A DNA stretch of 64,000 nt from Coriobacteriaceae bacterium (GTDB taxonomy: Bacteria; Actinomycetota; Coriobacteriia; Coriobacteriales; Coriobacteriaceae): contig DAJPGB010000001.1 of assembly GCA_025992855.1 (NCBI GenBank), forward strand, positions 1,674,001 to 1,738,000, written 5' to 3'. The notes beneath the pieces are model-generated. The model searched no databases. It was not told the DNA's origin and worked only from the letters and a program-made list of their open reading frames with translations. Of this stretch, positions 53,329 to 60,572 are shown one piece after another. Numbering within the stretch: the stretch's first letter is position 1; every line of letters begins with the position of its first letter. A program made the position numbers and the translations under genes.

Positions 53329-53357
53329 ATAATACGCCATCGACGCGGGCAGGTGAA
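53329..53357 (-). promoter_or_regulatory. rpsP operon promoter, proximal
   Basis: The minus strand reads TTCACC (53352-53357), 17 bases, TATTAT (53329-53334), about 57 bases upstream of the rpsP TTG. Confidence 0.6.
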
Positions 53358-53401
53358 GTCCGTGAGACCAACTTCTTCGGTGTAGTCGAGGGCAAATCCA
53401 T

Positions 53402-53429
53402 ATCTTAGACAAGAATTCGGGATTTGCAA
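53402..53429 (-). promoter_or_regulatory. rpsP operon promoter, distal
   Basis: The minus strand reads TTGCAA (53424-53429), 16 bases, TAAGAT (53402-53407). A second candidate in the same 200-base divergent region. Confidence 0.45.
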
Positions 53430-53461
53430 GCACATACACGCACCCCACATGAGCTGCGCGG

Positions 53462-53467
53462 TATACT
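53462..53467 (+). promoter_or_regulatory. dinB -10 element, probable leaderless mRNA
   Basis: TATACT ends six bases before the dinB ATG, and no ribosome binding site is present, so transcription should start at or beside the ATG. The -35 is unclear. Confidence 0.5.
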
Positions 53468-53473
53468 CATGAC

Positions 53474-54727
53474 ATGGAAAGACGCGAACATACATACGGT
53501 TATGAGGATGCCACAGACGTCACGCCGCCTCCCTGGACGGGTCCGGCGGTGGGCCTGATGGACCTCGATGCGTTTTTTGCGAGCGTGGAGATGCTCGATC
53601 ATCCCGAATGGCGCGGCAAGCCGCTCATCGTGGGCGGAGACGCCGATTCGCGTGGCGTCGTGTCCACGTGTTCGTATGAGGCACGTCGCTTTGGCGTGCA
53701 CTCTGCCATGGCCTCGGCCGAAGCGCGGCGCTTGTGCCCGCAAGCCATTTGGACGCACGGGCACTTTGATCGCTACCGCGAGGTGAGCGCGCAGGTCATG
53801 GCGATTCTCGCCGACGAGACCCCGCGCGTCGAGCGCGTATCCATCGACGAAGCCTTTATCGATATCACACCGGGTCGCTTTGCGCCCGAAGACCCGCTGC
53901 TGGTTGCGCGGCGTATAAGCGACCGCGTGACAGGGCTGGGAGTGACCTGCTCCATTGGCGTTGGCTGCAACAAGACGGTCGCAAAAATCGCAAGCGAGCG
54001 GGATAAGCCGTTTGGGCTGACCATCGTGCGCCCCGGAACCGAGCAGCGCTTTTTGGCCGCGCTGCCGGTATCTGCCATGAGTGGCATCGGGCGCTCGGCC
54101 GAGGAGCGACTGCGCCGCATGCGCATCTACACCCTCGGCGAGCTATCACGTGCACCGGAATCCACCTTGGCCTCTATTTTTGGCGTCAACGGCGAGCACA
54201 TGCGCCAGCGTGCGCTGGGACTCGAAATCTCTGAAGTCACGAGCCTCGATGAAGAGCGCGAGGTCAAGTCGGTCAGCAATGAACGCACCTTTGCTAAAGA
54301 TTTGACTGAGCGTGGGGATATTGAGGCGGCGATTGCGCTGTTGGGAGAGTCAGTGGGACGCCGTCTGCGCCGTCAGGGGCTGACGGGTGCCACGGTAACG
54401 CTCAAGCTTAAGTATTCGTATGGCAGCGGGCGTACGGCACAGCGCCGGCTGCCTCATCCGACCGACGATGAGAACATCTTCGTGGCGGTTGCACTCGATC
54501 TGCTCGACAACATCTGGCAGGAAGGAATGCACGTTCGCTTAGCAGGCATCGGCATGAGCGACTTTGACCATCGGGGCGGCATCCAGACCGACCTGTTCTG
54601 CGAAGTCGACGACCGTGGAGCCCAATCCAGCGACCGCCGCGGCCTCTCCGTCGCCATCGACGCCGTCCGAGACAAATTCGGCGACACCGCCCTATCCTTC
54701 GGCCGCCAATCCCGCTTCAACGATTAG
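53474..54727 (+). CDS. dinB: DNA polymerase IV
   Basis: Y-family translesion polymerase. 417 residues: catalytic Asp30 in GLMDLDAFFASVE and Asp125/Glu126 in SIDEAF, palm and thumb with GIGRSAEERL (helix-hairpin-helix), a little-finger domain, and a QTDLF clamp-binding motif near residue 370. ATG 53474. Divergent from rpsP; no SOS box (LexA-type palindrome) is apparent in the short upstream region. Confidence 0.95.
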   Translation: MERREHTYGYEDATDVTPPPWTGPAVGLMDLDAFFASVEMLDHPEWRGKPLIVGGDADSRGVVSTCSYEARRFGVHSAMASAEARRLCPQAIWTHGHFDRYREVSAQVMAILADETPRVERVSIDEAFIDITPGRFAPEDPLLVARRISDRVTGLGVTCSIGVGCNKTVAKIASERDKPFGLTIVRPGTEQRFLAALPVSAMSGIGRSAEERLRRMRIYTLGELSRAPESTLASIFGVNGEHMRQRALGLEISEVTSLDEEREVKSVSNERTFAKDLTERGDIEAAIALLGESVGRRLRRQGLTGATVTLKLKYSYGSGRTAQRRLPHPTDDENIFVAVALDLLDNIWQEGMHVRLAGIGMSDFDHRGGIQTDLFCEVDDRGAQSSDRRGLSVAIDAVRDKFGDTALSFGRQSRFND

Positions 54728-54760
54728 TCCCTGAGGCAAAATGAAAGCCGGGTAGCTGCG

Positions 54761-54796
54761 AATGATTATTCTAGGACGGGGATTTTTTAATCATTT
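54761..54796 (+). repeat. REP-like repeat, left copy
   Basis: 36 bases with inverted ends AATGATTA / TAATCATT and core AGGACGGGGAT. It lies six bases beyond the transposase stop codon. Confidence 0.65.
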
Positions 54797-54802
54797 GGAG
54801 CG

Positions 54803-55543
54803 TCATTTCGCCCTTTGAATGATATTGGTCCCAATTCCCGTCAGACGCGAAATCTGGTCAATCGTAAACCCCCGATGCCTCAACACTGCCAGAAGACGAT
54901 TTCGCTCTGATTTCGGCAAAGTTTTAAGCTGATAAGGCTCATGCGGAGCCAAAAGAGCCCGGGCAACTTCCAGCGCATCCATATCGGAGATATGCTTACC
55001 TTCGGGCATAAAATAGGGATTAGGCTTGCCGTCGGTACTCGAAAGATAAAACGCTTCCGTACCCCCAAACAGATTGAGAATACCTTCACAATCACAAATT
55101 TCGGGATGAGAGAAATACTCATGGAAGCTGCTCCAGCGATACAGAGGAGCAGAAGAAATACCTGCTTTTGCAGGATTGTCGTGTATGTATCGGACGCAAC
55201 GGAGCAGCTGTTTGTCGTCAGAAATGATCACACTCTTGAATCGTTCCTGGAACACCGGTCCGCGGCGGCCGGTTTTTTGATTGAAGTGTTTCGCATATGC
55301 CGTATCAATCGCATGCATAGCAACGCTCATCTGATTATCGAGATCATCAAATAGCAGGTGAACATGATTGTCCATGAGGCACCAGGCAAGAAGACGAATA
55401 TGAGCGGACGTAAATCGTCTGTTCAATAGATTGAGAAAATAAAGGCGATCGTCATCGTCTTCGAAGATCAGCTGGCCAGCACAGCCCTTGAGCATGACGT
55501 GATAATGGCCGAGTTCGGACAACGCACGGGCAACACGAGTCAT
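54803..55543 (-). CDS. REP-associated tyrosine transposase (RAYT, Y1_Tnp)
   Basis: HUH single-strand transposase of the IS200-related RAYT class, thought to mobilise REP repeats. 246 residues: His60 and His62 in the HUH-type DNHVHLLF, candidate nucleophile Tyr119 in CVRYIHDNPAKAG, and a C-terminal helix-turn-helix (about 209-246, GFTIDQISRLTGIGTNIIQR). ATG 55543 with GGGAGGG 5 bases upstream. All catalytic residues are intact, so it may be active. Codon usage is less GC-biased than its neighbours, consistent with transfer. Confidence 0.88.
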   Translation of the reverse strand: MTRVARALSELGHYHVMLKGCAGQLIFEDDDDRLYFLNLLNRRFTSAHIRLLAWCLMDNHVHLLFDDLDNQMSVAMHAIDTAYAKHFNQKTGRRGPVFQERFKSVIISDDKQLLRCVRYIHDNPAKAGISSAPLYRWSSFHEYFSHPEICDCEGILNLFGGTEAFYLSSTDGKPNPYFMPEGKHISDMDALEVARALLAPHEPYQLKTLPKSERNRLLAVLRHRGFTIDQISRLTGIGTNIIQRAK

Positions 55544-55597
55544 CGAAACCCTCCCTTCCAAGGATGCAGTAGTCACAGCATACAAAAGGAAAGGAAG

Positions 55598-55636
55598 AAA
55601 AAGGCCGAACCGCCCAACAAAGGTGAGCGGTTCGGC
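55598..55636 (-). terminator. Intrinsic terminator between rsfS and the RAYT gene
   Basis: A perfect 10-bp stem GCCGAACCGC/GCGGTTCGGC, 13-base loop, then CCTTTTTCTTCC on the minus strand. It ends the rsfS transcript ahead of the transposase gene. Confidence 0.9.
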
Positions 55637-55646
55637 AAACGGTAGC

Positions 55647-55682
55647 AATGATTATTTTATCCCCGTCCCAGAAAAATCATTT
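55647..55682 (-). repeat. REP-like repeat, right copy
   Basis: The inverted counterpart of 54761-54796 (core GGGACGGGGAT on the minus strand, ends AATGATT / AATCATT). Its last two bases belong to the rsfS stop codon. Confidence 0.65.
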
Positions 55683-56136
55683 AGAGGAGGTTGAGGGGGA
55701 GCTGGGGGGCGTCTCCCCAGAGTTTATCGAGGCGGTAGAAGTCGCGGGCTTCGGGAGTGAAGACGTGGACGACAACCGAACCGTAGTCCATGAGCATCCA
55801 AGTCTTCTGCTCGCGGCCCTCGATGGAGAACGGATGCTCGCCGCAAGCCTCGGCGACCTTCTCCTCAATTTCATCGACGATCGAATCAACCTGGCGGTTG
55901 TTGGTGCCGGTAGCAAGGACAAAGTAGTCGCACACGTCGGAGAGCTCGGTCAGGTCGAGCACCTGAACGTCCTCGCCCTTCTTGTCGTAGGCGGCTTGTG
56001 CGGCAGCGCGGGCGACATCCTCGGCGGCGACACCGCTCGCGGACAGCGAGGCGGCAGTACGGTCGGACGTGGCAACGAAACTCTTGTGCTCCACAGCCTT
56101 AAGAATCTGCTCGTCGGTCATGGTCTCATCGGCCAT
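55681..56136 (-). CDS. rsfS: Ribosomal silencing factor RsfS
   Basis: Binds L14 and blocks subunit joining when nutrients are low. 151 residues: a 40-residue N-terminal extension, then the RsfS core (VLDLTELSDVCDYFVLATGTNNRQV; DYGSVVVHVFTPEARDFYRLDKLWGDAP). ATG 56136 with AGAGG upstream. The last two bases of its TAA stop coincide with the end of a REP-like repeat. Confidence 0.93.
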   Translation of the reverse strand: MADETMTDEQILKAVEHKSFVATSDRTAASLSASGVAAEDVARAAAQAAYDKKGEDVQVLDLTELSDVCDYFVLATGTNNRQVDSIVDEIEEKVAEACGEHPFSIEGREQKTWMLMDYGSVVVHVFTPEARDFYRLDKLWGDAPQLPLNLL

Positions 56137-56163
56137 GGAATACCTCTTTCTAGACAGCCCAAG

Positions 56164-56772
56164 CTAGCGCAGCTGGGCGTAATGGTTGTAAATCGTAATA
56201 GCCGTGGGATAAAGATAACGCCCGGACTGGATCACATAGACCAGACCCTGCGCAAAACAGGAGAAGAACAACTCGTCGAGCGAGGACTTCCCCACCATCT
56301 TGCGCAGCGCATGGGCATAGTCACCGTGGCGGTTGGGTTCGATGGCATCGGCAACAAAGACCACCATATCGAGCGGCGTCATGTCGCAAGCGCCCACGGT
56401 GTGACGGTCGACAGCCTGAAAGACTGCCGGAGACAGATCGGGAAAAAGCTGCGGAAGCTCATAGGCGGCAACCGGGCCATGCAAAAGCGGCGTCGCGGCA
56501 GACGGAGAGCCGGCAATCTTAATGCCGTAATGCAGAGCGCGCGTGACCAGCTCGTCGTCGGAGAGCACCTTGTCCCAGTCATGGATCAGGCCGGCGGCAG
56601 CGGCATCAAAGCGGTCAACGCCGTAGACCTCGGCCAGATGAAGTGCGGTCTCGGCAACACCCAGCGAATGCACATAGCGCTTGCGCTTATCCTTCATGCG
56701 AACATCGAGCAGCTCTTGAATGCGCTTGAGCAGCGCGCGCTCATCGCCCTCAAACTGATCCTCTACCGACAA
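56164..56772 (-). CDS. yqeK: HD-domain nucleotidase YqeK
   Basis: Ap4A hydrolase-type HD phosphohydrolase. 202 residues with His35 region (YVHSLGVAETA), metal-binding His64-Asp65 in GLIHDWDK, and VFVADAIEPNR. TTG 56772 with GGGGG 6 bases upstream. Conserved nadD-yqeK-rsfS order. Confidence 0.9.
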   Translation of the reverse strand: MSVEDQFEGDERALLKRIQELLDVRMKDKRKRYVHSLGVAETALHLAEVYGVDRFDAAAAGLIHDWDKVLSDDELVTRALHYGIKIAGSPSAATPLLHGPVAAYELPQLFPDLSPAVFQAVDRHTVGACDMTPLDMVVFVADAIEPNRHGDYAHALRKMVGKSSLDELFFSCFAQGLVYVIQSGRYLYPTAITIYNHYAQLR

Positions 56773-56784
56773 CGTAGACCCCCA

Positions 56785-57462
56785 TCACTCAAAATCTTCT
56801 TGGCCCAAATCGGCATATAGCCTTCGTTTGCGAATGTAGCCGAGCACGGACTCGCTCGTAAGATAGCGCACGCTCATACCGCGGGCAACTCGCTTACGAA
56901 TGTTCGTCGAGCTGATCGCCAACGCTGGAATCTGAATATAGCGCACGTCGAACGGCAGCCCCGACTCTTTGATTCGGGCACGCGCCGTATCGATATCAAA
57001 GCCCGGTCGTGTCGCCGCAATAAAGGTAGCAAGCTCAGCGATTCGTTCGGCATCATGCCAGGTCACGATATCGATGATCGCGTCGGCGCCCGTAATAAAG
57101 TAGAGCTTTACCTGCGGCGGGTAAAAGTCGCGAAGGGCATGAAGCGTATCGGCCGTATAGGTTACGCCCGGGCGGTCGATCTCGAACCGGCTCGCCAAAA
57201 AAGCCGGGTTCGCGGCGGTGGCGAGGACCGTCATGGCATAACGGTCCTCGGCAGGCGTCACCGGCTTGTCAAGCTTAAAGGCAGGAGAACCCGCCGGCAT
57301 AAAGAGCACAGCGTCCAAGTCGAGCGACTCGCGCGCCTGCTCGGCGGTCACCAGGTGCCCGTAATGGATGGGATCAAAGGTGCCACCCATAATGCCGAGC
57401 CTAAACTCCTGCCCGTCCTCTAGAGGAAGCTCGGGCAGACCGATTCCACCGCGCAGCGACAT
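56785..57462 (-). CDS. nadD: Nicotinate mononucleotide adenylyltransferase
   Basis: NAD synthesis: NaMN plus ATP to NaAD. 225 residues with GIMGGTFDPIHYGH (24-37) and the ISSTNIRKRV signature near the C-terminus. ATG 57462; an N-terminal tail of about 20 residues precedes the fold. Three bases after the obg stop. Confidence 0.95.
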   Translation of the reverse strand: MSLRGGIGLPELPLEDGQEFRLGIMGGTFDPIHYGHLVTAEQARESLDLDAVLFMPAGSPAFKLDKPVTPAEDRYAMTVLATAANPAFLASRFEIDRPGVTYTADTLHALRDFYPPQVKLYFITGADAIIDIVTWHDAERIAELATFIAATRPGFDIDTARARIKESGLPFDVRYIQIPALAISSTNIRKRVARGMSVRYLTSESVLGYIRKRRLYADLGQEDFE

Positions 57463-57465
57463 GGC

Positions 57466-58941
57466 TTACTCGCCCTCCGGTGTCTCGGTATCGCCCGCGG
57501 CATCCGCTGCATCCGTCGCATCGACAACCTCGACGCCCTCATCCGCAGCATCGGCCACGTCAATGGCTTCAACGGCAACGTCCTCGCCAGCATCCTCGAG
57601 CTCCTCGTACTCCGAGAAGTCCTCGGCGCCCTCAAAGTCAAAGGCGCGCTGGCAAATGCGGACCTCGTCGCCCGCACGGCAACCGGCCTTCTCGAGCGCA
57701 TCGTCAACACCCATACGCGCAAACTTATGCTGCAGGTAAATGACGGCTTCCTCATTTTCCCAGTCGGTCTGAATGACCATGCGCTCGATGGCACGACCGA
57801 CCACGCGGAAGGCACCGGGCTCTTCCTGGACAATGCGGAAACGCTTCTCTCGCTGCAGGCGACGGCGCTCCCATTCATCGTCGCGCAGGTCGACCGGCTC
57901 ATCGGAGACCGCCAGCTCGGCGCGGAGCTTGGCCACCTGCTCACCCACGGCAAGCATCAGCGTGTTGAGGCCGGCGCCCGTCACGGCAGACACGGCAAAG
58001 AACATATGGCCATCGTCGAGCGCTGCACGCTTGAGGTCGGCAATCTTATCGGCCGTGCCCGGCGCGTCGCACTTGTTGGCAACGACAATCTGCGGACGCT
58101 CCGAAAGCTCGGCGCCATACTGCTCGAGCTCGCGGTTGATGATGCGATAGTCCTCGACCGGATCGCGATCCTCAAAACCACCCGTCATGTCGATGACATG
58201 CATGATTAGGGCCGTACGCTCAATGTGGCGCAGGAACTGGTGACCCAGGCCCTTGCCCTCGCTCGCGCCCTCGATGAGACCGGGGACGTCGGCAACGACG
58301 TAAGAATATTCGCCGGCACGCACCATGCCGAGATTCGGCACGAGCGTGGTAAACGGGTAGTCAGCAATCTTGGGGCGGGCGGCACTCATGCGCGCGATGA
58401 GCGATGACTTACCGACCGAGGGGAAGCCCACGAGCGCGGCATCGGCCATGAGCTTCATCTCGAGCTCAATCCAGTGCTCCTCGGCCGGCTCGCCCAGCTG
58501 GGCGAACGCGGGCGCGCGGCGCACCGACGTCACAAAGTGAGTATTGCCCAGACCTCCGGCACCACCGGGCGCCACGACAACGTGCTCGCCATCATGCACC
58601 AGATCGGCAATCTCGAACATCGGGGTCTGCGTCTCGGGGTCGAGCTCGCGCACCACGGTACCCATAGGGACCTTGAGAATCAGGTCCTCGCCGCTCTTAC
58701 CGTTACGACGGGCACCCTGCCCGTGCGTGCCGCGCTCGGCGCGGAAGTGATGCTTAAAGCGGTAATCGATCAGCGAAGACAGCTGAGCATCGGCCTGGAT
58801 GACGACATTGCCGCCACGACCGCCGTCGCCGCCATCGGGGCCGCCCTTGGGGACAAATGCCTCGCGCCTAAACGACATGCATCCGGCTCCGCCGTCGCCG
58901 CCGCACACGTTAATGCGGCTGATATCGGTGAACTGTGACAA
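57466..58941 (-). CDS. obg: GTPase Obg/CgtA
   Basis: Essential 50S assembly GTPase. 491 residues: the glycine-rich Obg domain (INVCGGDGGAGCMSFRREAF), G domain with GFPSVGKSS, DVPGLIEGASEGKGLG and NKCD, the OCT domain (about 345-425), and a very acidic Asp/Ala/Glu tail of about 45 residues. TTG 58941 with GGAGG 8 bases upstream. Confidence 0.95.
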   Translation of the reverse strand: MSQFTDISRINVCGGDGGAGCMSFRREAFVPKGGPDGGDGGRGGNVVIQADAQLSSLIDYRFKHHFRAERGTHGQGARRNGKSGEDLILKVPMGTVVRELDPETQTPMFEIADLVHDGEHVVVAPGGAGGLGNTHFVTSVRRAPAFAQLGEPAEEHWIELEMKLMADAALVGFPSVGKSSLIARMSAARPKIADYPFTTLVPNLGMVRAGEYSYVVADVPGLIEGASEGKGLGHQFLRHIERTALIMHVIDMTGGFEDRDPVEDYRIINRELEQYGAELSERPQIVVANKCDAPGTADKIADLKRAALDDGHMFFAVSAVTGAGLNTLMLAVGEQVAKLRAELAVSDEPVDLRDDEWERRRLQREKRFRIVQEEPGAFRVVGRAIERMVIQTDWENEEAVIYLQHKFARMGVDDALEKAGCRAGDEVRICQRAFDFEGAEDFSEYEELEDAGEDVAVEAIDVADAADEGVEVVDATDAADAAGDTETPEGE

Positions 58942-58956
58942 CAGAATCGCCTCCTA

Positions 58957-59001
58957 CAAAAAAGAGGGAGACCCTTGAATCCTAAAACTCAAGTGCCTCC
59001 C
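58957..59001 (-). terminator. Terminator after rpmA
   Basis: A 12-bp stem with one mismatch (58966-59001), followed by TCTTTTTTG on the minus strand, between rpmA and obg. Confidence 0.85.
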
Positions 59002-59026
59002 ACATATGTGCTCTATGAAGGGTGAA

Positions 59027-59284
59027 TTACGCGTTCGCGAGCGGGCGTACGCTGACCCTGTGCTTGATACCCTTGTGGAACTCAACGGTACCGTCGACCA
59101 GCGCGAACAGCGTGTCGTCCTTACCACGGCCAACGTTCTCACCCGGGTGGATGTGCGTGCCGTGCTGACGGACGAGAATCGTGCCCGTGGTTACCGTCTG
59201 GCCGGCATAGCGCTTCGTGCCAAGGCGCTGACCGCGGGAGTCACGGCCATTACGGGAGGAACCGAGTCCTTTTTTGTGTGCCAT
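59027..59284 (-). CDS. rpmA: 50S ribosomal protein L27
   Basis: 85 residues, AHKKGLGSSRNGRDSRGQRLG at the N-terminus, with no cleavable Firmicutes-type extension; accordingly no Prp protease gene lies between rplU and rpmA. ATG 59284. Confidence 0.96.
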   Translation of the reverse strand: MAHKKGLGSSRNGRDSRGQRLGTKRYAGQTVTTGTILVRQHGTHIHPGENVGRGKDDTLFALVDGTVEFHKGIKHRVSVRPLANA

Positions 59285-59317
59285 TGTGTATACCTACTCT
59301 TTCGTTACGAGTGTAAT

Positions 59318-59692
59318 CTACTCGGCGACGGGAGCCTCGGCAACAGCCTCGGCCTCTGCCTTGACAGCCTTCTTGGCGCGGGAGGTAGCCTGAACCTTCA
59401 CGATCTTCAGCTTGGTGAGCTGCTGACGGTGACCCTTCAGACGACGATAGCGCTTGCGCTTGTGGAACTTGAAGACCAGCTGCTTCTCGCCCTTGAACTG
59501 CTCAACGATCTGAGCGGTAACCTTGGCCTTGGCCAGCTTGTCGGGATCGGTGACGATCTTCTTACCATCGTTGAGGAAGATAACCGGCAGGGTGACCTTG
59601 TCGCCCTCATTGCCCTCGATCTTCTCGACGGTGATGACATCGTCGGTGGCGACCTTGTACTGCTTGCCGCCCGTGTTAACGATTGCGTACAT
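59318..59692 (-). CDS. rplU: 50S ribosomal protein L21
   Basis: 124 residues: MYAIVNTGGKQYKVATDDVI and FKFHKRKRYRRLKGHRQQLT, plus a C-terminal Ala/Glu-rich tail of about 20 residues. ATG 59692; seven codons of in-frame extension upstream are not conserved. Confidence 0.96.
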   Translation of the reverse strand: MYAIVNTGGKQYKVATDDVITVEKIEGNEGDKVTLPVIFLNDGKKIVTDPDKLAKAKVTAQIVEQFKGEKQLVFKFHKRKRYRRLKGHRQQLTKLKIVKVQATSRAKKAVKAEAEAVAEAPVAE

Positions 59693-59734
59693 GTTTACTT
59701 GCCCTTCATGCATCAGTTAGTGCAACAGCCGAAT

Positions 59735-59763
59735 ATAGTAGCAGGCGAAAATACCCCCGTCAA
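59735..59763 (-). promoter_or_regulatory. rplU-rpmA promoter
   Basis: The minus strand reads TTGACG (59758-59763), 17 bases, TACTAT (59735-59740). The -35 overlaps the stop codon of the upstream gene. One of the best sigma-70-type promoters in the window. Confidence 0.8.
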
Positions 59764-60572
59764 CGAGTATGTGGAGCAAATCCACAAGTTCGCACAGGTA
59801 TGGGGCTGACGAGTCGGCCCTCGTCGTCCTCGCATGCTTGATTCTGACGCTCGACATCGTAGGAGCAGATGGTCACGAGGTCTTGCATACCGGTGGAAAC
59901 AATAGGTGCATCCACGCCCGGGGTCAAGCCCTGCAACAAAACATCAGCAGCGGAAAGCAAAATTTCCGGACGCATGGAGCCCTCGTTGTCGGCATGGGTG
60001 TCGAGCATGAGCACCAAATGGTCCGGGCGCTCCCCCGCCGTGAGCTCATAGCCCACGAGCGTGTGATCCAAATCCAAGCGCTTGCTCTTTTTGCCGCGCG
60101 CGTAGTCGATGCCGTGGCCCGCGCGCAGCGTGTCGATCGCACGACGCACCTCGTCGGCGCTTACGGGCGCCTCGGGATCCAAGTGCAGGTCGATGCGATA
60201 CGACAGGCGCGTGAGCTGCGCCGTCAACGCCGGCGTGCGCACGTCGATGTACGCCGCCTCGATGGGCGCCAGATCGGCCGGAGACGCCGCAGCCAGGCGC
60301 CCAAACGCCTCGTCGAGCGCCACGAACTCGGTCATAAACAGGTCATACCACTCGCAGGTCGACGACGTACCCACCGGCAGCGCCGAAGAGAAGCCCACGC
60401 GCATGTGCGGAGAGAAGCCCTGCGTGACGGCATAGGGAAGTCCCGCACGGCGCACGATGCGCTCAATGGTATGGATTACTTCGAGATGGCCCAGGTACTT
60501 AAGGCGATCGCGCTTGCCATAACGAACACGAAGCCTAAAGAGCGAGGGGTTGTCGGTCAGGCGTTCACTCAT
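59760..60572 (-). CDS. Radical SAM-linked protein (DUF2344)
   Basis: 270-residue protein of the TIGR03936/DUF2344 family, always linked with a TIGR03960 radical SAM protein; function not established. N-terminal LRVRYGKRDRLKYLGHLEVI and GFSPHMRVGFSSALPVG are the family hallmarks. ATG 60572 overlaps the upstream stop as ATGA, so it is co-translated with its partner. Confidence 0.88.
   Translation of the reverse strand: MSERLTDNPSLFRLRVRYGKRDRLKYLGHLEVIHTIERIVRRAGLPYAVTQGFSPHMRVGFSSALPVGTSSTCEWYDLFMTEFVALDEAFGRLAAASPADLAPIEAAYIDVRTPALTAQLTRLSYRIDLHLDPEAPVSADEVRRAIDTLRAGHGIDYARGKKSKRLDLDHTLVGYELTAGERPDHLVLMLDTHADNEGSMRPEILLSAADVLLQGLTPGVDAPIVSTGMQDLVTICSYDVERQNQACEDDEGRLVSPIPVRTCGFAPHTR

Larger units (their letters stand above)
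54761..55682. mobile_element. RAYT unit: transposase gene bracketed by inverted REP-like repeats
   Basis: A 36-base REP-like sequence at 54761-54796 recurs in inverted, slightly diverged form at 55647-55682, bracketing one tyrosine transposase gene and a terminator. The right end overlaps the rsfS stop codon. This is the only element in the window that looks mobile. Confidence 0.7.
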
